Source of the DNA: Nymphaea colorata
Taxonomy: Eukaryota > Streptophyta > Magnoliopsida > Nymphaeales > Nymphaeaceae
Reading direction: 5' to 3'
Length of the DNA stretch: 64,000 nucleotides
Assembly (NCBI RefSeq): GCF_008831285.2
Contig: NC_045148.1
Coordinates: forward strand, 2,792,001 to 2,856,000
The notes beneath the pieces were generated by a model. That model was not told the DNA's origin and did no database searches. It was given only the letters and a program-made list of their open reading frames with translations. The translations under genes and the position numbers were made by a program. Positions 25,120-37,400 of the stretch are shown one piece after another. Numbering within the stretch: position 1 is the stretch's first letter; the number at the start of each line of letters is the position of its first letter.

Positions 25120-28100
25120 CACTAAAAAGAACATTAGATTCACTGACATGTCAGTGAAATCTTATTTTTACCGATGTTCAGGTAGCCTTGTTGGTGAACA
25201 AGGCATTTTACCGATGTCTGAAGGCAAATGTCACTACAAATGAATCTTTAACGGCGTGTAATGAGAAAATGTCAATGAAAATTAGCTTTTATTGATGGCC
25301 AATGTATGAACATTGGTAAAAGTTTACTTTTCACCGACACTTATTCATGCTTGCATAGGTGAAAGTGTTTTCCAATGAATAATTACTGATGTCCATATGC
25401 CTCATTGGTATAAGCTTCACATTCATCGTTGCATTTTCTTATAACGTCGAAGTCTTTTACCAATATCCATTACACATCAGTAAAAGTTATTGCAATATTT
25501 TCTTTGACATTTTTAAGTAGAACATTTACCAACATTTCTTAGTGTTTGTAAAGGCTTCCCTGACTTTTAAGCCCGCTTGAGCCCTTCTTCTCCTTCTTCT
25601 TTTTTCCTCTTTTCCTTTCTCCTCCCTTTTCTTCCCATTGGTGGTCACTGCATTTTTCAATGACTCTAGCATTCTTCATTGATGTTGGACCTCTGAACAA
25701 CAAAAAAGGTAGGTTCTTCAATCTTAACGTTTATTTTCTTTATTTGTGAATGATTTTAGATTACGACATTCTTTTAGGGTACATACCCAAATTTTTTAGT
25801 GTACATTTTCAGTAGTATTTGGCTGTGACACTTTCTAATGATGTTTGTTGAGCTTAATACTTTTGATTGATATATTAATTACATGAAATATCCTCACAAA
25901 CACAAAACCCTCAATTTTTTCCCAATTATTGTCCTTGCCAAATTTTGATGCATGCCAGCCGAATTCTGGCAACATACTTAGAATGTCTAATTCTACTGTA
26001 CCTGAACCTAGTTACAAAATATTACATTAATTGGTTGTCATTTTAATGTGTTTTATAATGTTCGAATGTTTCTAGTCCTAGCATTTTATCCACTTGCCAA
26101 GTGTTTGATGAATTGTTTGAATTATTGAACTGCTTGAACGGTAGCTTCATTTAGGAATTATGTAGCATTTTCATCCTTAAATGATGCAATTTATCATTTG
26201 TTAATGAACTTTAAATTAGAGATAAGATGATATTTGTGTTGCATATATATTCAGGGTGTCACTTTAGGACGTTTGTTAAAAGATATAGGATTATCGAAAT
26301 AGATTGTTTAGCAACTTGTTTCAAAGATTGCATGACAAACTATGCAACGAGTATTAATTTGCATGACCAGAAACCAAATGATTAAAAAATAGCATTCAAA
26401 ATATGGGGATTTTATCATATTAAAGTTACTTATACAAGCTTATTATAGGATGGATAATCGTAGTTGGATTACAAAAAGAAGAGACGGTTTGAAATATGTA
26501 ACTAGTGTGAAACAATTTTTCAACTTTGCTATCACAATAATGCGACAACGAATGGAAGAATGAGATATGCTTGTGTAAGATGCAATAATGTCCTCACTCA
26601 GATAGTTAAAGACGTCTTCAATCACATCATATGTAATGACTTTGTACAAATATATGTTTGTTACAAATATCATTCATGAAAGAAAGAAATTTCACATGAA
26701 TATGCATCAGAAACAGTTGTTAAAGACATTCAAGGGTTACTGTCGAATGTGTTTTATATAACCGAATATATCGTCTTCTCAAAGGGCATATAATACTAAA
26801 GATGGTCAAAACAACGATGACTAAAAAATATTGATCAAAGATGTTGAACATCCATTGTATCGAGGTTGCAGCAGATTTACAAAAATGAGGTTTTTAATAC
26901 AGTTGTTTAATATGGTTTTAACCCATTTGAAAATTTAAGTTTAACCTACAATATGTGGCATGTTTTACCATATTGGATGTGCATTAAGCAGCCCTATATA
27001 TTGTTATCATTAATAATTTAAGGACCAACTTCTCCAAACATGGATGTTTGCCTACAATTGTTGGTTGATGAATTGAATTTATTATGAGTTGAAAGAGTAC
27101 ATGTATTTGACTTTCATAAGCAACAACATTTTCTAACGTGTGCAGCTTTATTATGAATTATGCATGATTTTTTAAGATATGCATACATATCGGGTTTGAG
27201 TACAAAAAGTAAACTAGCTTGTTCCTTCCATTATAAAGATACATGTAGTTACAGACTAAATCATATTATGAAGATGTGTTATATGATCGTCGTTCGCTTC
27301 CATTGACTCATAGATATTGAAAAAACAAACACATGTTTGATGGTAAAGTGGAATTAAGACCAACTTCCTGACACATAATTATAGGGTCAGTTGCAAGATA
27401 TGGTGTTCAACACATATATAGATAAAGGACTTAGATATAGCTAGAAGAAAAGAGTTATGTCACAAATTAGATGTTATGTACATAGAAAAGAACATCTGTG
27501 ACAACATCGTTGATACAATATTAAATATACACAACAAATCAAAAAATCATTTGAATGCCATAATTGACTTGAAAAAAATGAACATATGCGAGTCATTTCA
27601 TACATGACAACATCCAAATTCAGATAGGTGTGTACTACATCAACATGTTAAAACATGAACATGAATGAAAAAGATATATTTTATCATGTGTTTAAGAGTT
27701 TAATAGTTTCAGACAATTATTCAAGCAACAAATCACTCAAAGTAGATACAAGATCTCAAATGTGAAGAGTCATGATTGTCACGTACTCCTTCAACAATTT
27801 CTTTCTTTGGCTTTAAGAAGATCTCTACCCAAGAAGATAAGTCTCACATTTATAAAATACTGTGAGTTTTTCAAAAAATTGTGTATGAAGGCCATAACAA
27901 AAATTGAGTTACAATAATTAAAACAACAAATTATATTAACACTTTATCAATTAAAGATGATATTTCTACCAACTATTTTCAATGTAATGGTACATCTAAC
28001 AATCCATTTAGCAAATGAATTTTGATTGGGTGGACTAATGCAATACAGATGAATGTATCTTATTAAGTGGTACACATTTTATTTTAATTTTTGTTTGAAA
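25120..28100 (+). mobile_element. CACTA (En/Spm) element, copy 2 with transposase remnant
   Basis: The terminus CACTAAAAAGAACATTAG at 25120 is followed by about 430 bp of subterminal repeats, a pyrimidine-rich stretch and the same intron-like segment as copy 1. A TNP2-type transposase remnant follows from 26450. It runs in the same direction as copy 1, 4.35 kb downstream. The 3' end and opposite TIR are missing; the element seems to run into the FAR1/MULE remnant at about 28.4 kb. Confidence 0.75.
26450..28080 (+). pseudogene. TNP2-type CACTA transposase, broken
   Basis: ATG 26450 opens MDNRSWITKRR, the start of the transposase-associated domain, with the cysteine pair of a C.RC motif (YACVRCNN region, frame-shifted) near 26570. 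From about 27000 the TNP2 core follows: DVCLQLLVDEL, YAYISGLSTKSKLAC (27185-27225), KDTCSYRLNHIMKMCYM (27236-27290), then the frame-shifted HKLDVMYIEKNICDNIV (27455-27510) and an MVHLTIHLAN segment near 27985. The order and spacing match the family. Numerous stops and frameshifts make it non-functional. Confidence 0.85.
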
Positions 28101-28429
28101 CAAGTTGTAAACGTAAGTACTTGTCTTCACATTATTACTTTATGCTTGTATCAAGTACTTATTTAAGTTAAATAGGTATGCATGTAATAAAAGTCAACCA
28201 GAAGGTCAATCGCAATGGGCTACTTGTAGATGAATGTAGGACATTATGTTCAACATACTGTTGGGGTATAGAATCAAGAATGAATAGACCTGAAAAAATT
28301 TAAGTAGACATTATCACAATTTCCTCTTAATACCTCTTCCATTATACTAGAATTTGTCAACATCAATAACATTCCCCTTTGAATCATTGAACAAGATGTT
28401 GATTCTAGGATGGGCTTTCTTGTTTGCAT

Positions 28430-30454
28430 CAAGAGTTATAGAATGGCTGCTAAAAGTGGGTTACTTTCATTTCTCATATACATTTCACTAATATTCTTCA
28501 ATACCTTTTGTTGAAGCTTTACTATTTGTTGACACATTTGTTCATCCTTTGAGGTAATTTCTGCAATAGCATTAAGGAGTTGCATAAAAATTGTTGGTAG
28601 CATGATGCAATGATGCATCTATCATTATTGCATGTCTTAGGAGCACTACCAACCCTAAACAACTCGTTCTGAGCATTCTTGGTCAATCTTCACCATAGGT
28701 ACTATTCAGATATCTCATTAGTGTTCTCTTATGTCAACACCTTTAAATTTATGCCTGCAAAAAAACACTACTAAATTTCAATTTATACATGAGTATTGAA
28801 TGATGTCACTATTGGGTTGCATTCACCACACAACCCTTAATTTGACATAGTTGCACATTGTTTCACATGCAATTATTTCAAGTATATATATAGTATGCAT
28901 TATTAACTTCATCTCCATCATTATCAAAACTATGGAAAATGCTTTGCAGTCTAGCTTTTGCCTCTAACATTCTCCATAAACAAATCATATTGCTTGAAAA
29001 ATTGGAAAATTGTCAAACAGAAACACAGATTCTTCTTTAGTGTATCATGCAAACACTTAACTCAGTGTGTGCTAATCATGTTTGCACAAAAAATATTATC
29101 AGCTATATATGTCATAGACCACTTCTTAGTATCTTTGTGGAACCTCTGTAACCAGCTGTTATCCTATAATTGCAATTGATCAACCATTTCATTCCATGAT
29201 GACAAGAAAGGCTTTTCATCTTGTGACTTAAACATGCATTCTAACAAGCAATCTTTGAACTCTGACTTTTTATCAAAAATGTGTCATATGTTCTTTGTTG
29301 CATTCTAAAATGTGTCATAAGCAAAGTTGATGATGTGTCTTTGGGCATATTTTTGTTATGCTTGCTGCAACAATATTGTCTCTGTCAGTCTACACCACTT
29401 ATCGATGCATCTCATTCACTGTATCAGTAAACCGTAAAAACTATTAAGCAAAACTCTCTAATATCGCATCATACGTAAGTGTACTGCTAAATATGCAATT
29501 CTTTGCATGGTGGTTCATGCCTACAAACTGTGCAAAAGGAGGCCACTGGTGAGAGTTGATATGTAGTGTGTTGTCAAAGATCAAAACCTCATTAAAACAC
29601 TGATAACCTACCCTTGATCGAGCATTTGTCCAAATCATGTTTGGTACATATCTATCCTCATCCAATTGAAGGACATTATAAAATCTAAGGTCTATGCTTG
29701 ACTTTTTCTGCAAATAGCCTACTGCAACATATATTTCACCAATTTTCATGACACATTATCTCTTTCATTGGAAGTAGTCCCTCAAGTAGCAGGGTGTGAA
29801 ATGTATAGCGAAGATCAGAACCTCATTAAAACACTGATAACCTGCCTGTGATCGAGCATTTGTCCAAATCATGTTTGGTACATATCCATCCTCATCCAAT
29901 TGAAGGACATTATAAAATCTAAGGTCCATGCTTGACTTTTTCTGCAAATAGCCTATTGCAACATATATTTCACCAATTTTCATGACACATTATCTCTTTC
30001 ATTGGAAGTAGTCCCTCAAGTAGCAGGGTGTGAAATGTATATTCTCGTACTCTCCACTCTATTTGCTAATGTAGTTATATATTTGGCTTGGAGTAAAACT
30101 GGCATTATATACTATTTCTCTAATTGTGGTATAGGCCTCAATTAGCTTGCCGTGCAACCTTAATATGCAAGTAATAATAGAAGAAGCCATGAAGCGGTTG
30201 TGTTCGCCTATGAACATCCTAACAAAAAATCCGCTGCATGAAAGCCTCTTTATCACCATCCTACCATGACATTTGCATCTTAAAGTCCTTTTTTGAATTT
30301 TGCTCGTCTTGCTTTCCTTCAACAATCCCTCTTTTGAGCACACACATGTCCTTATAATCATCACCATTTGGCCTTTATCATGATTACTCTTTTTGACACT
30401 AAATCTACTCTTTTTGACACTAAATCTATGCTGTAATGCATAATTGTTGAGCAT
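28430..30454 (-). pseudogene. FAR1/FHY3-like or MULE transposase gene, broken
   Basis: On the minus strand the order is: a FAR1 DNA-binding-like domain (30454-30190: YALQHRFSVKKS, CVCSKEG, RCKCHGRM, FIGEHNRFM); a LRFYNVLQLDED segment; the MULE core (NMIWTNARSRVGYQCF, then FAQFVGMNHHAKN, 29650-29490); the WNEMVDQ/NSWLQRFHKDTKKW segment (29195-29090); and the ISTH region and hinge RLTKNAQNELF near 28660. This is the domain order of FAR1-related proteins and of the MULE transposases they descend from. Stops and frameshifts are frequent, and a 234-bp in-frame tandem duplication lies in the middle. No terminal inverted repeats were found, so a decayed host FRS gene cannot be excluded. Confidence 0.82.
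29575..30040. repeat. 234-bp tandem duplication inside the FAR1/MULE gene
   Basis: Copies at about 29575-29806 and 29809-30040 have period 234 (CCTCATTAAAACACTGATAA at 29587 and 29821) and differ at only a handful of positions. The period equals 78 codons, so the frame is kept. Each copy encodes MKIGEIYVA, FYNVLQLDED and NMIWTNARS. Confidence 0.95.
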
Positions 30455-31653
30455 TCATATTCAGGACAGAAGGACACTTGTGTGCAAATCTGTTGAACTA
30501 TTTTTTCTCTGATCCATGTGCGTATTGGTTGATATTATGTTTGGGATATGGTGCATCCACATGACCATCACCTACTACATTATTAAAGCTGTCTGTAATT
30601 TGCATTTGTTTGATATTAAAACCAACTGGTGCATGTCTGATACTTTAACGACCATGTCAACATCAACATCTATAGCTGCAATAACAACCAATGTTGATGA
30701 TAATTCCACATGCTCAATGTCCGACATCTTCCATTCATCAAGTTTTCACCTATAACAAATATACCAACACATAACTTCAGTTTTGTTTCAGGATTGAAAC
30801 CGAGCTCTCAACTACTATGTTTTCTTCATTACATAACCACCAGCGCCAGTCACAACTGGTGTCATGCCAGGCTCAAACTGGTGTCTTGCAAGGCTCACAC
30901 TGGTGCCTTGCTAGGCTATACAATGTAAGTTGCTAATCAGTTCGTTCATCAGGGGAATTGGTCCGATGCCCTATCGGTATCGGTATCGTATTGGGGGTTT
31001 TGTCTAATTTACTATGCTATTAGCCAACTCTTATAAAGGATGACCTGCATTTGCATTGTTTTTGGATAAGAGAGAATGTAATCAAAATATAGTTTACCTT
31101 CCGGTTTGCTCATTTGTTACTGTGGCATGTAAGCGCTTCATGGAGGTCTCTAACCATGTACCCATCAGGAAAGAGCAGCATGTTCCCCTGCCGAGGAGAA
31201 TGGTTCTCTTCATCGAAGAGTTCCACAACACCACATGATTAGGCATGGGTGATTAGGCATGGGCATCGGGCCGTCCCCGCTCGATGCTCGAGCGTAGGCT
31301 TGGCCTGGTGTCCGAAACTCGAGCTCGGGTTCGTTCTAGTTCAATTCGGTTAAAATAAAAATATTTTTTAAATATAAAATTAAATATAAAATATGTTTTT
31401 AATAATGAATATTATTATTAAATAAAAAATATATAAAAATAAATCGAGCCGAATGGAGCCCCGTTGAACCAGACTTAATACATTATCGAGTCCACCATGG
31501 TTGGTTTTTTCATGCCCGAGCTCGGATTCGTTTCAATGGAGTAACGGGTGTCCGTTGAGTACTCGAGCTCGATATGATGACATTTGTGGAAAACGATGAA
31601 CCATTATTGACCGTGCAAAGGGCAATTACAGAATAGAACAAAATTATATGGGC
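30455..31653. other. Intergenic sequence upstream of the kinase gene
   Basis: No gene recognised. At about 31250-31580 lies a block with GC-rich CTCGAGCTCG-like ends and an AT-rich core, resembling the hAT-type repeat at 22522-23763 in composition. Its termini could not be defined (tandem GATTAGGCATGGG at 31238-31265). Confidence 0.4.
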
Positions 31654-31660
31654 TATATAA
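31654..31660 (+). promoter_or_regulatory. Possible TATA box of the kinase gene
   Basis: TATATAA in the context GGGCTATATAAGGGC lies 537 bp before the kinase ATG. It would imply a 5' UTR of about 510 nt containing several upstream ATGs. A closer, TATA-less start is equally possible. Confidence 0.35.
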
Positions 31661-32077
31661 GGGCATTTCCAAAATTTAACTGCGTTTACGAAATTTACCG
31701 ATCCTCATCAACACCCGAACATAACATTGAACACAATGGTCAAGTCGACCGTGACCCCGTTTACAGAATGCCTCTTTTTTTGTGTGCTGGCGTCGCTGCC
31801 CTCGGATTCAATTGAATCCAAGGGACAACCAAGAAACACACGAGCATCCGTTTAAATGAGAGGAGTCGTGTTGCCTGGGTGAGGACCAAAGCCGATAGAC
31901 TTTGAATTGTAAAACCAACTTTCGAAAGATTGTTTGCCTTCAACTGTCGGTGCTTTTCCTCTTTTTTGGCAACCTTGATGCTTGGCAGGCTTCTCCAAAA
32001 GCTTAGAAGTTTATCCGCTCTTCTCTCTCAGAAATCTTCCTTTCTCTGTCAAATTTGTGCTTTTCATCGTGGAATTC

Positions 32078-32121
32078 ATGGCATCCATCCATCCCATCTT
32101 TACATGAAGGCAACCAACTAA
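32078..32121 (+). promoter_or_regulatory. Two overlapping upstream ORFs before NAGK
   Basis: One ORF of nine codons plus stop runs from ATG 32078 to TGA 32105-32107, and a second of five codons plus stop from ATG 32104 to TAA 32119-32121. They overlap as ATGA. Both precede the main ATG by less than 120 nt and would be in the 5' UTR if transcription starts upstream. Effect on translation is inferred only. Confidence 0.4.
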
Positions 32122-32196
32122 TTGCTTCTCTCTTAACGTCATCTGACGCTGTTCTGTGGCGTTCGCCCTTGTTAATTTGCTGCTGGAAATCTTGCA

Positions 32197-32407
32197 ATGA
32201 GGCGGTATAAGAATGGCGCAGTTTGGGACTTCGAGTGCCAAATTCCGACGAGTCCAGATCGGACGGGGGTCGTCCTTGGCGTGGACGGGGGCGCGACTTC
32301 CACGGTGTGTGTTTGTTTGGAGATTCCCCTCTCTTGTCAATTGCCCGATCCCTTACCAGTGCTCGGCAGAGCTGCAGCCGGCTGCTCCAATCACAACAGC
32401 GTTGGAG
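32197..32407 (+). CDS. NAGK: NAGK exon 1
   Basis: 211 nt, residues 1-70 plus one base. The start [13 protein letters not shown] is typical of plant NAGK N-termini. The exon holds the phosphate-binding DGGATST loop and ends in [10 protein letters not shown]. The donor is GAG|GTCATA. Confidence 0.92.
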
Positions 32408-33890
32408 GTCATAGGCATTTCATTGAATTAGCATTTATTGAGAAAGAAAATTTGGTGTGCTTTTTAATCTGTTACTGATGTATACCTTCCTTAATTGAAG
32501 ATCGTTAGTGGCTAACGTATAGTAGCTATCGTTTATAATAATATCGGAGAACCGAAATCAGGGTTATTGGCATTGCATATTTTACGTTTTATGCAGTAAT
32601 TTATATTTTTTGTGGTATGCGTGGTAAGATCTTGTTATATTAAATTACAGATACCTCCGGAATTTCTAGATTAATGAGGAGAAGAAGCTTAGCCCTTATG
32701 TTCTTTCATTGTAAACTGGATTGTTTTTATTTATTCCGTTATATTTCTTCAGTTCATTGGCTTAATGTTGATTGTTGCTCTTTATACTGACCTATGCGTA
32801 ATATTCAGATGACCGTAAGTGGGTTTTTCCTATTATGAAGATCCACACATGTTCAACCAATAGTATACCTCCATTGTTTTGTTATAGATTCGTTGATTTG
32901 TATCAGAGATGGCTTGGCACTGGATATCTTATGGTTAAGTTCTATATATATATATATATATTTTTATTTTTAACCTTTTTCATATTATTGATGTTGTAGA
33001 TTATTGTGCTCCTTTTCGCAATATTTTGCCGTAGACCTGACATACTTATGGTTTGCTGATTGAAAGAGAAGATGGAATATTGAAGGTTCTACTTGTTATT
33101 TATTTCTATTTTATTGACCTTTTGATTGAAAAAATAACTTGTGTTGAAACTTTGAAAGTAGGTAATGCAATAGTTTCAATGCCACCTGATTGCTTTTATA
33201 GTTTTATTTAAAAGACAATCCCCTTGCTTAACCGGACAAATTCACAGCATAAGCAACAACATTCTCATTTCATTCTTTCCAGCTGTGGTAGCAAAAAGGA
33301 ATGGTTTGGATTTTTGTATTTGACTTAATTTAAATGTAGACTAAAGCCCAGCATTTGACCTCTTATTTGACAACTTAATTGCATGTCATCATAGTTACAA
33401 AATGTAACCATGTCCGTGCAGAAGCTTCAGCAAGAGAGACCCTGGAACAAGTTATTGCAGATGCCTTGTTGAATTCCAACTCCAAAAGGTCTGCTGTCCG
33501 TGCTATTTGTTTAGCGATATCTGGTGTCGACCATCCAAGAGATGAACAACGGATACTAAAATGGCTAAGGTTCGGCTCTGTATTCCCACATGCTTTCTGA
33601 GATGTATTACCATTTTCACATTGCATTCGCTGCATCATCTTATATTTTCCTTGTGAAGAAGAAGGCTTACATTCTCAGATTGTTCCCAATATTTATGTTG
33701 CTGTTATTTTTTGGACAGTTAGGATACTGCTCTGCAGAACTCCTCGAGAGAGTAGCTTTTGTATTCACTGATCTTATCCCTCATACATAGCACCACTATT
33801 GCCAGTTTATTTTCCTAGTATTTTTTTTTGTTTGAATATGCAGGAGGCTGGTGGGAACAGAATAAACCATGCTAGTACAATTTAACATGC

Positions 33891-33922
<32 letters not shown>

Positions 33923-34437
33923 AACACATAGATGCAATAAGAACAAACTGAATTTCTGAAATTATTTGTCTAGGAATTTTATGTCAGTCTAAGTGTTTGA
34001 ACCTATGTTGCATGATTGAACCTATATAGCTACAAATATCATGATTTTAGTAAAAAAAATGAAAAAAACGAAAAAAGGGAAAAATCGTGATATTTGAAAA
34101 AATATAAAAAATTAATTTATCATGATTTTTCACTTATTTTTTATTTCATTTTCTGTTATCATTTTTTAAACTTTTGTTTCATTGTTTTATTTCCTGTTGT
34201 TTTATGTATTTAACGTGGCCTCCTGGATGGAACACAATGCTTATTAATTTATCACTTTTATAATTTTAACTAGATGTTTTCTATGTATTTTGATTAGTTT
34301 CTCATTTGTTGCATTTTTTACCCAAACATTTGATTTTTTTTTTATTTTTTTTAAATCTCTGAGATTTTCCTGAGTTGTTTCCCAAAAAAACAACTTTGCT
34401 GAAAAGCACCCGAAAAGTACTTCATCGATAGAAACCT

Positions 34438-34492
<55 letters not shown>

Positions 34493-37400
34493 CGTAAAAA
34501 AATAATTTGTCATGATTTTTCACTTAGTTTTTATTTCATTTTCTGTTCTCATTTTTTAAACTTTTGTTTCATTGTTTTATTTCCTCTTGTTTTATGTATT
34601 TAAATTTTAACGTGGCCTCCTAGATGCAACACAATGCTTATTACTTTATCATTGTTATAATTTTAACTAGATGTTTTTTATGTGAATTTTGATTAGTTTC
34701 TCATTTATTGTATTTTTACCCAAACATTTTGATTTTTTTTATTTATTTTTTAAACTCTGAGATTTTCCTGAGTTTTTTTCCCCAAAAAACAACTTTGCTG
34801 AAATTACCTGAAAAGTACCTCATCGATAAAAACCTGGCCACGTTTTGGCTAATATATATATATTAGATGACTAAAAATTGAAAATCTATCACTAAAAGAA
34901 AAGTCCCTACGTGAGTATTAGTGATGGTTTTGGTGCGTTAATAGTTTATGGTACTTGCAGTAATGGTTTATGTTTCTTTCATTGACGGATTTTTACTTTT
35001 TTTCCATCCGGCAACATTTGGCATTTGACAGATTTTTATAGAGAAAAAAGATAACAAAGTTTACTAGCAAAAAATGACAAAGTGCTAATCTAGAATCTGT
35101 CATATAATTTATTAATTAACTGTTTAATAGCTTCATTTGTATACAATTGTTAATATTTGTATGGTTACTTTAGTATAAATAAATAAAAAGTTTTTCTTAG
35201 AATTAGGTTTTAAAAGAGCACATGTGGTCATCCTTTTTAAAGGACGACAGGGGGGTCATCATTTAAAAAGATGACACCTCTTTCATCCTTTAGAAAGGAT
35301 GAAAAACAAAGAGAGGAGGTGCCTGGCATGACTGGAACAAAAGAGGGAGGAGGAAAATAAGAGGGAAAAATAAGAGGAAAGAAAAGAAAAACAGAAAAGG
35401 GAGAACAGAAAGTTAATGGGGGAAAAAGAGAGAGTGAGGAGAGAAAATAAGAGACACTGTGTTTTTTTTTTTGGAGACTTCATATTTTGAAAATGACGTC
35501 CTAGGAGTGAGTGTAGATGCATGTGTGAAGCATCCAACATTGACACTTCATATTCTTTGAAGTGTTCCTGAAACATAGGTTTGCATTTAGGGGCATGGAA
35601 AGTTATTAGGTCATCTCATACGGTTTGGCTACAAATAGTTCTTTTGTTGCTTATACAGATGAAACACTGAAACTGATTTGATCGCAAAAGTTGTGATTTA
35701 TTCATTTTGAAACACTCAAAGATAATTTCTGCGTGCTTGCTTTCCATCATTGTACTTGCTGTCATATAATTCTTTTCAGGTTGCTTGTTTTCTTCTCATT
35801 TCTTTGTTATGATTTTTGCATTATATTCTCTTACACGTGTTAAACTTCATGCTGTTTTGGCCTTTTTACATTTCTGACAGCAGTTTCAGTATGTGGCTGG
35901 TCTTTTGTTCAGCCAATCCATAATTCTGATATATTGGTCCACTGCTGGTCGATATCCTTGTGTTCTCAGGATTCAGGCAGAACTTCCCATAGCCTTTGTT
36001 GTAGAACATGCTAGCCAGTGCCTGGGTAGGAAATCCCTAAAAGGAATTCGTGTTGATACTAGTTGGCATTAAAAGAAAGAAGAAGGGGCAAAAGAAGAAG
36101 AAGAAAGGAATGCAGAGGACCTTTTCACCTCACTTTTCTTTTTTGTAATGTAAAATCCTTTTGTGTAGGCTGCCTAGGTGGTCATTCAGAGATTTGTTCT
36201 ACATTATGATATGATGCATTCTACATGCATCTAGTGATGTCCTTATTAATACGTTATTACAAATATTGTTCTTGGATTTCATCTGCAAGGTTTCTCTCTT
36301 GGAAGTCCTTTAAATCTTTGCATTTATCTCTCTCTCTGCATATTTCTTTCTCTATCTCTCATAAAACTATGTACCGATGAGGAGATAAAAGGTAGCGAGG
36401 GAGAGAAGAGAGAGTCCGTCCTACTTTAAAGTAATTCTCTTTAAAATTGGGTTCTTATCACACAACAATATCATAATGATTTTATGTTGATATAAAATTG
36501 AAAGATATTTCCCTTTTTGCCTTGTGTCCTTCAGTTTTCCCTGATATAATCATGATAGTGCAAATATATTAGTGATATCTGCGACAATGATTTATACAAC
36601 TGAAAGAAAAACTTTATTTGAATCTGATATATCATTATTTGAAAATGAAGTGCTTGTATCTGCTATACTTGTTTTAGTAAATCCCCTTAGTCAATATGGA
36701 TATAAATGAGATAACTGGATGTCAGTTTCCACTAGGGCAAGCAAGGTGTCTTAGGCTTAACATTGCTGTAGTTACCTGAGCTATTAGAATACCATGGATC
36801 TCTTGAAAGCTTCTCCAAATTGGTACTAGTTTTTGGACATCTAGATAAAACCTTGCAAATAAATAAATTTCCTTTAATAAACTTTAAAGTGCTCTGTTAC
36901 TATTTATGTTTTCAAGTTCTTAATCAATTAGTAGAATTTCATAGTCTTTAGATCTATAATTAACTTGGTAATCTTGTATTGAGGACCTTTTTGGGCAGTA
37001 GAATTTAGCTGATTATGTTTTTTGGGATGCTATCATTATTGTGCCGTTGATGTTATCTGTTACCATGTCATGGGTCATTTTATTTCTTTTTTGATATTTG
37101 CAGGGAAATGTTTCCTAGTCATGTCAATCTCCTTGTCCGAAATGATGCCGTCGCAGCATTAGCAAGCGGAACAATGGGAGATATCCATGGATGTGTTCTT
37201 ATTGCAGGCACTGGGACCATAGCATATGGGTTCAGTAGAGATGGTAGAGAAGCTCGTGCTGCAGGTGCAGGACCACTGTTAGGCGATCGGGGCAGGTAAC
37301 ATCTAGAATGCAAAAGAAAATTGGCATTAAATATGCACATATAAAACTAAATAAATAAATTTTTGGCTTTTCAATCAATAACCAAGAATAATAAATATGC

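Noticed and set aside
31250-31580. Possible hAT element with CTCGAGCTCG arms
   Set aside because: Composition resembles the element at 22522-23763, but no terminal repeats or 8-bp duplication could be defined.
34888-35000. CACTAAAAGAAAAG, a possible third CACTA terminus
   Set aside because: No subterminal ACTGACATC repeats follow and there is no match to the two CACTA copies.
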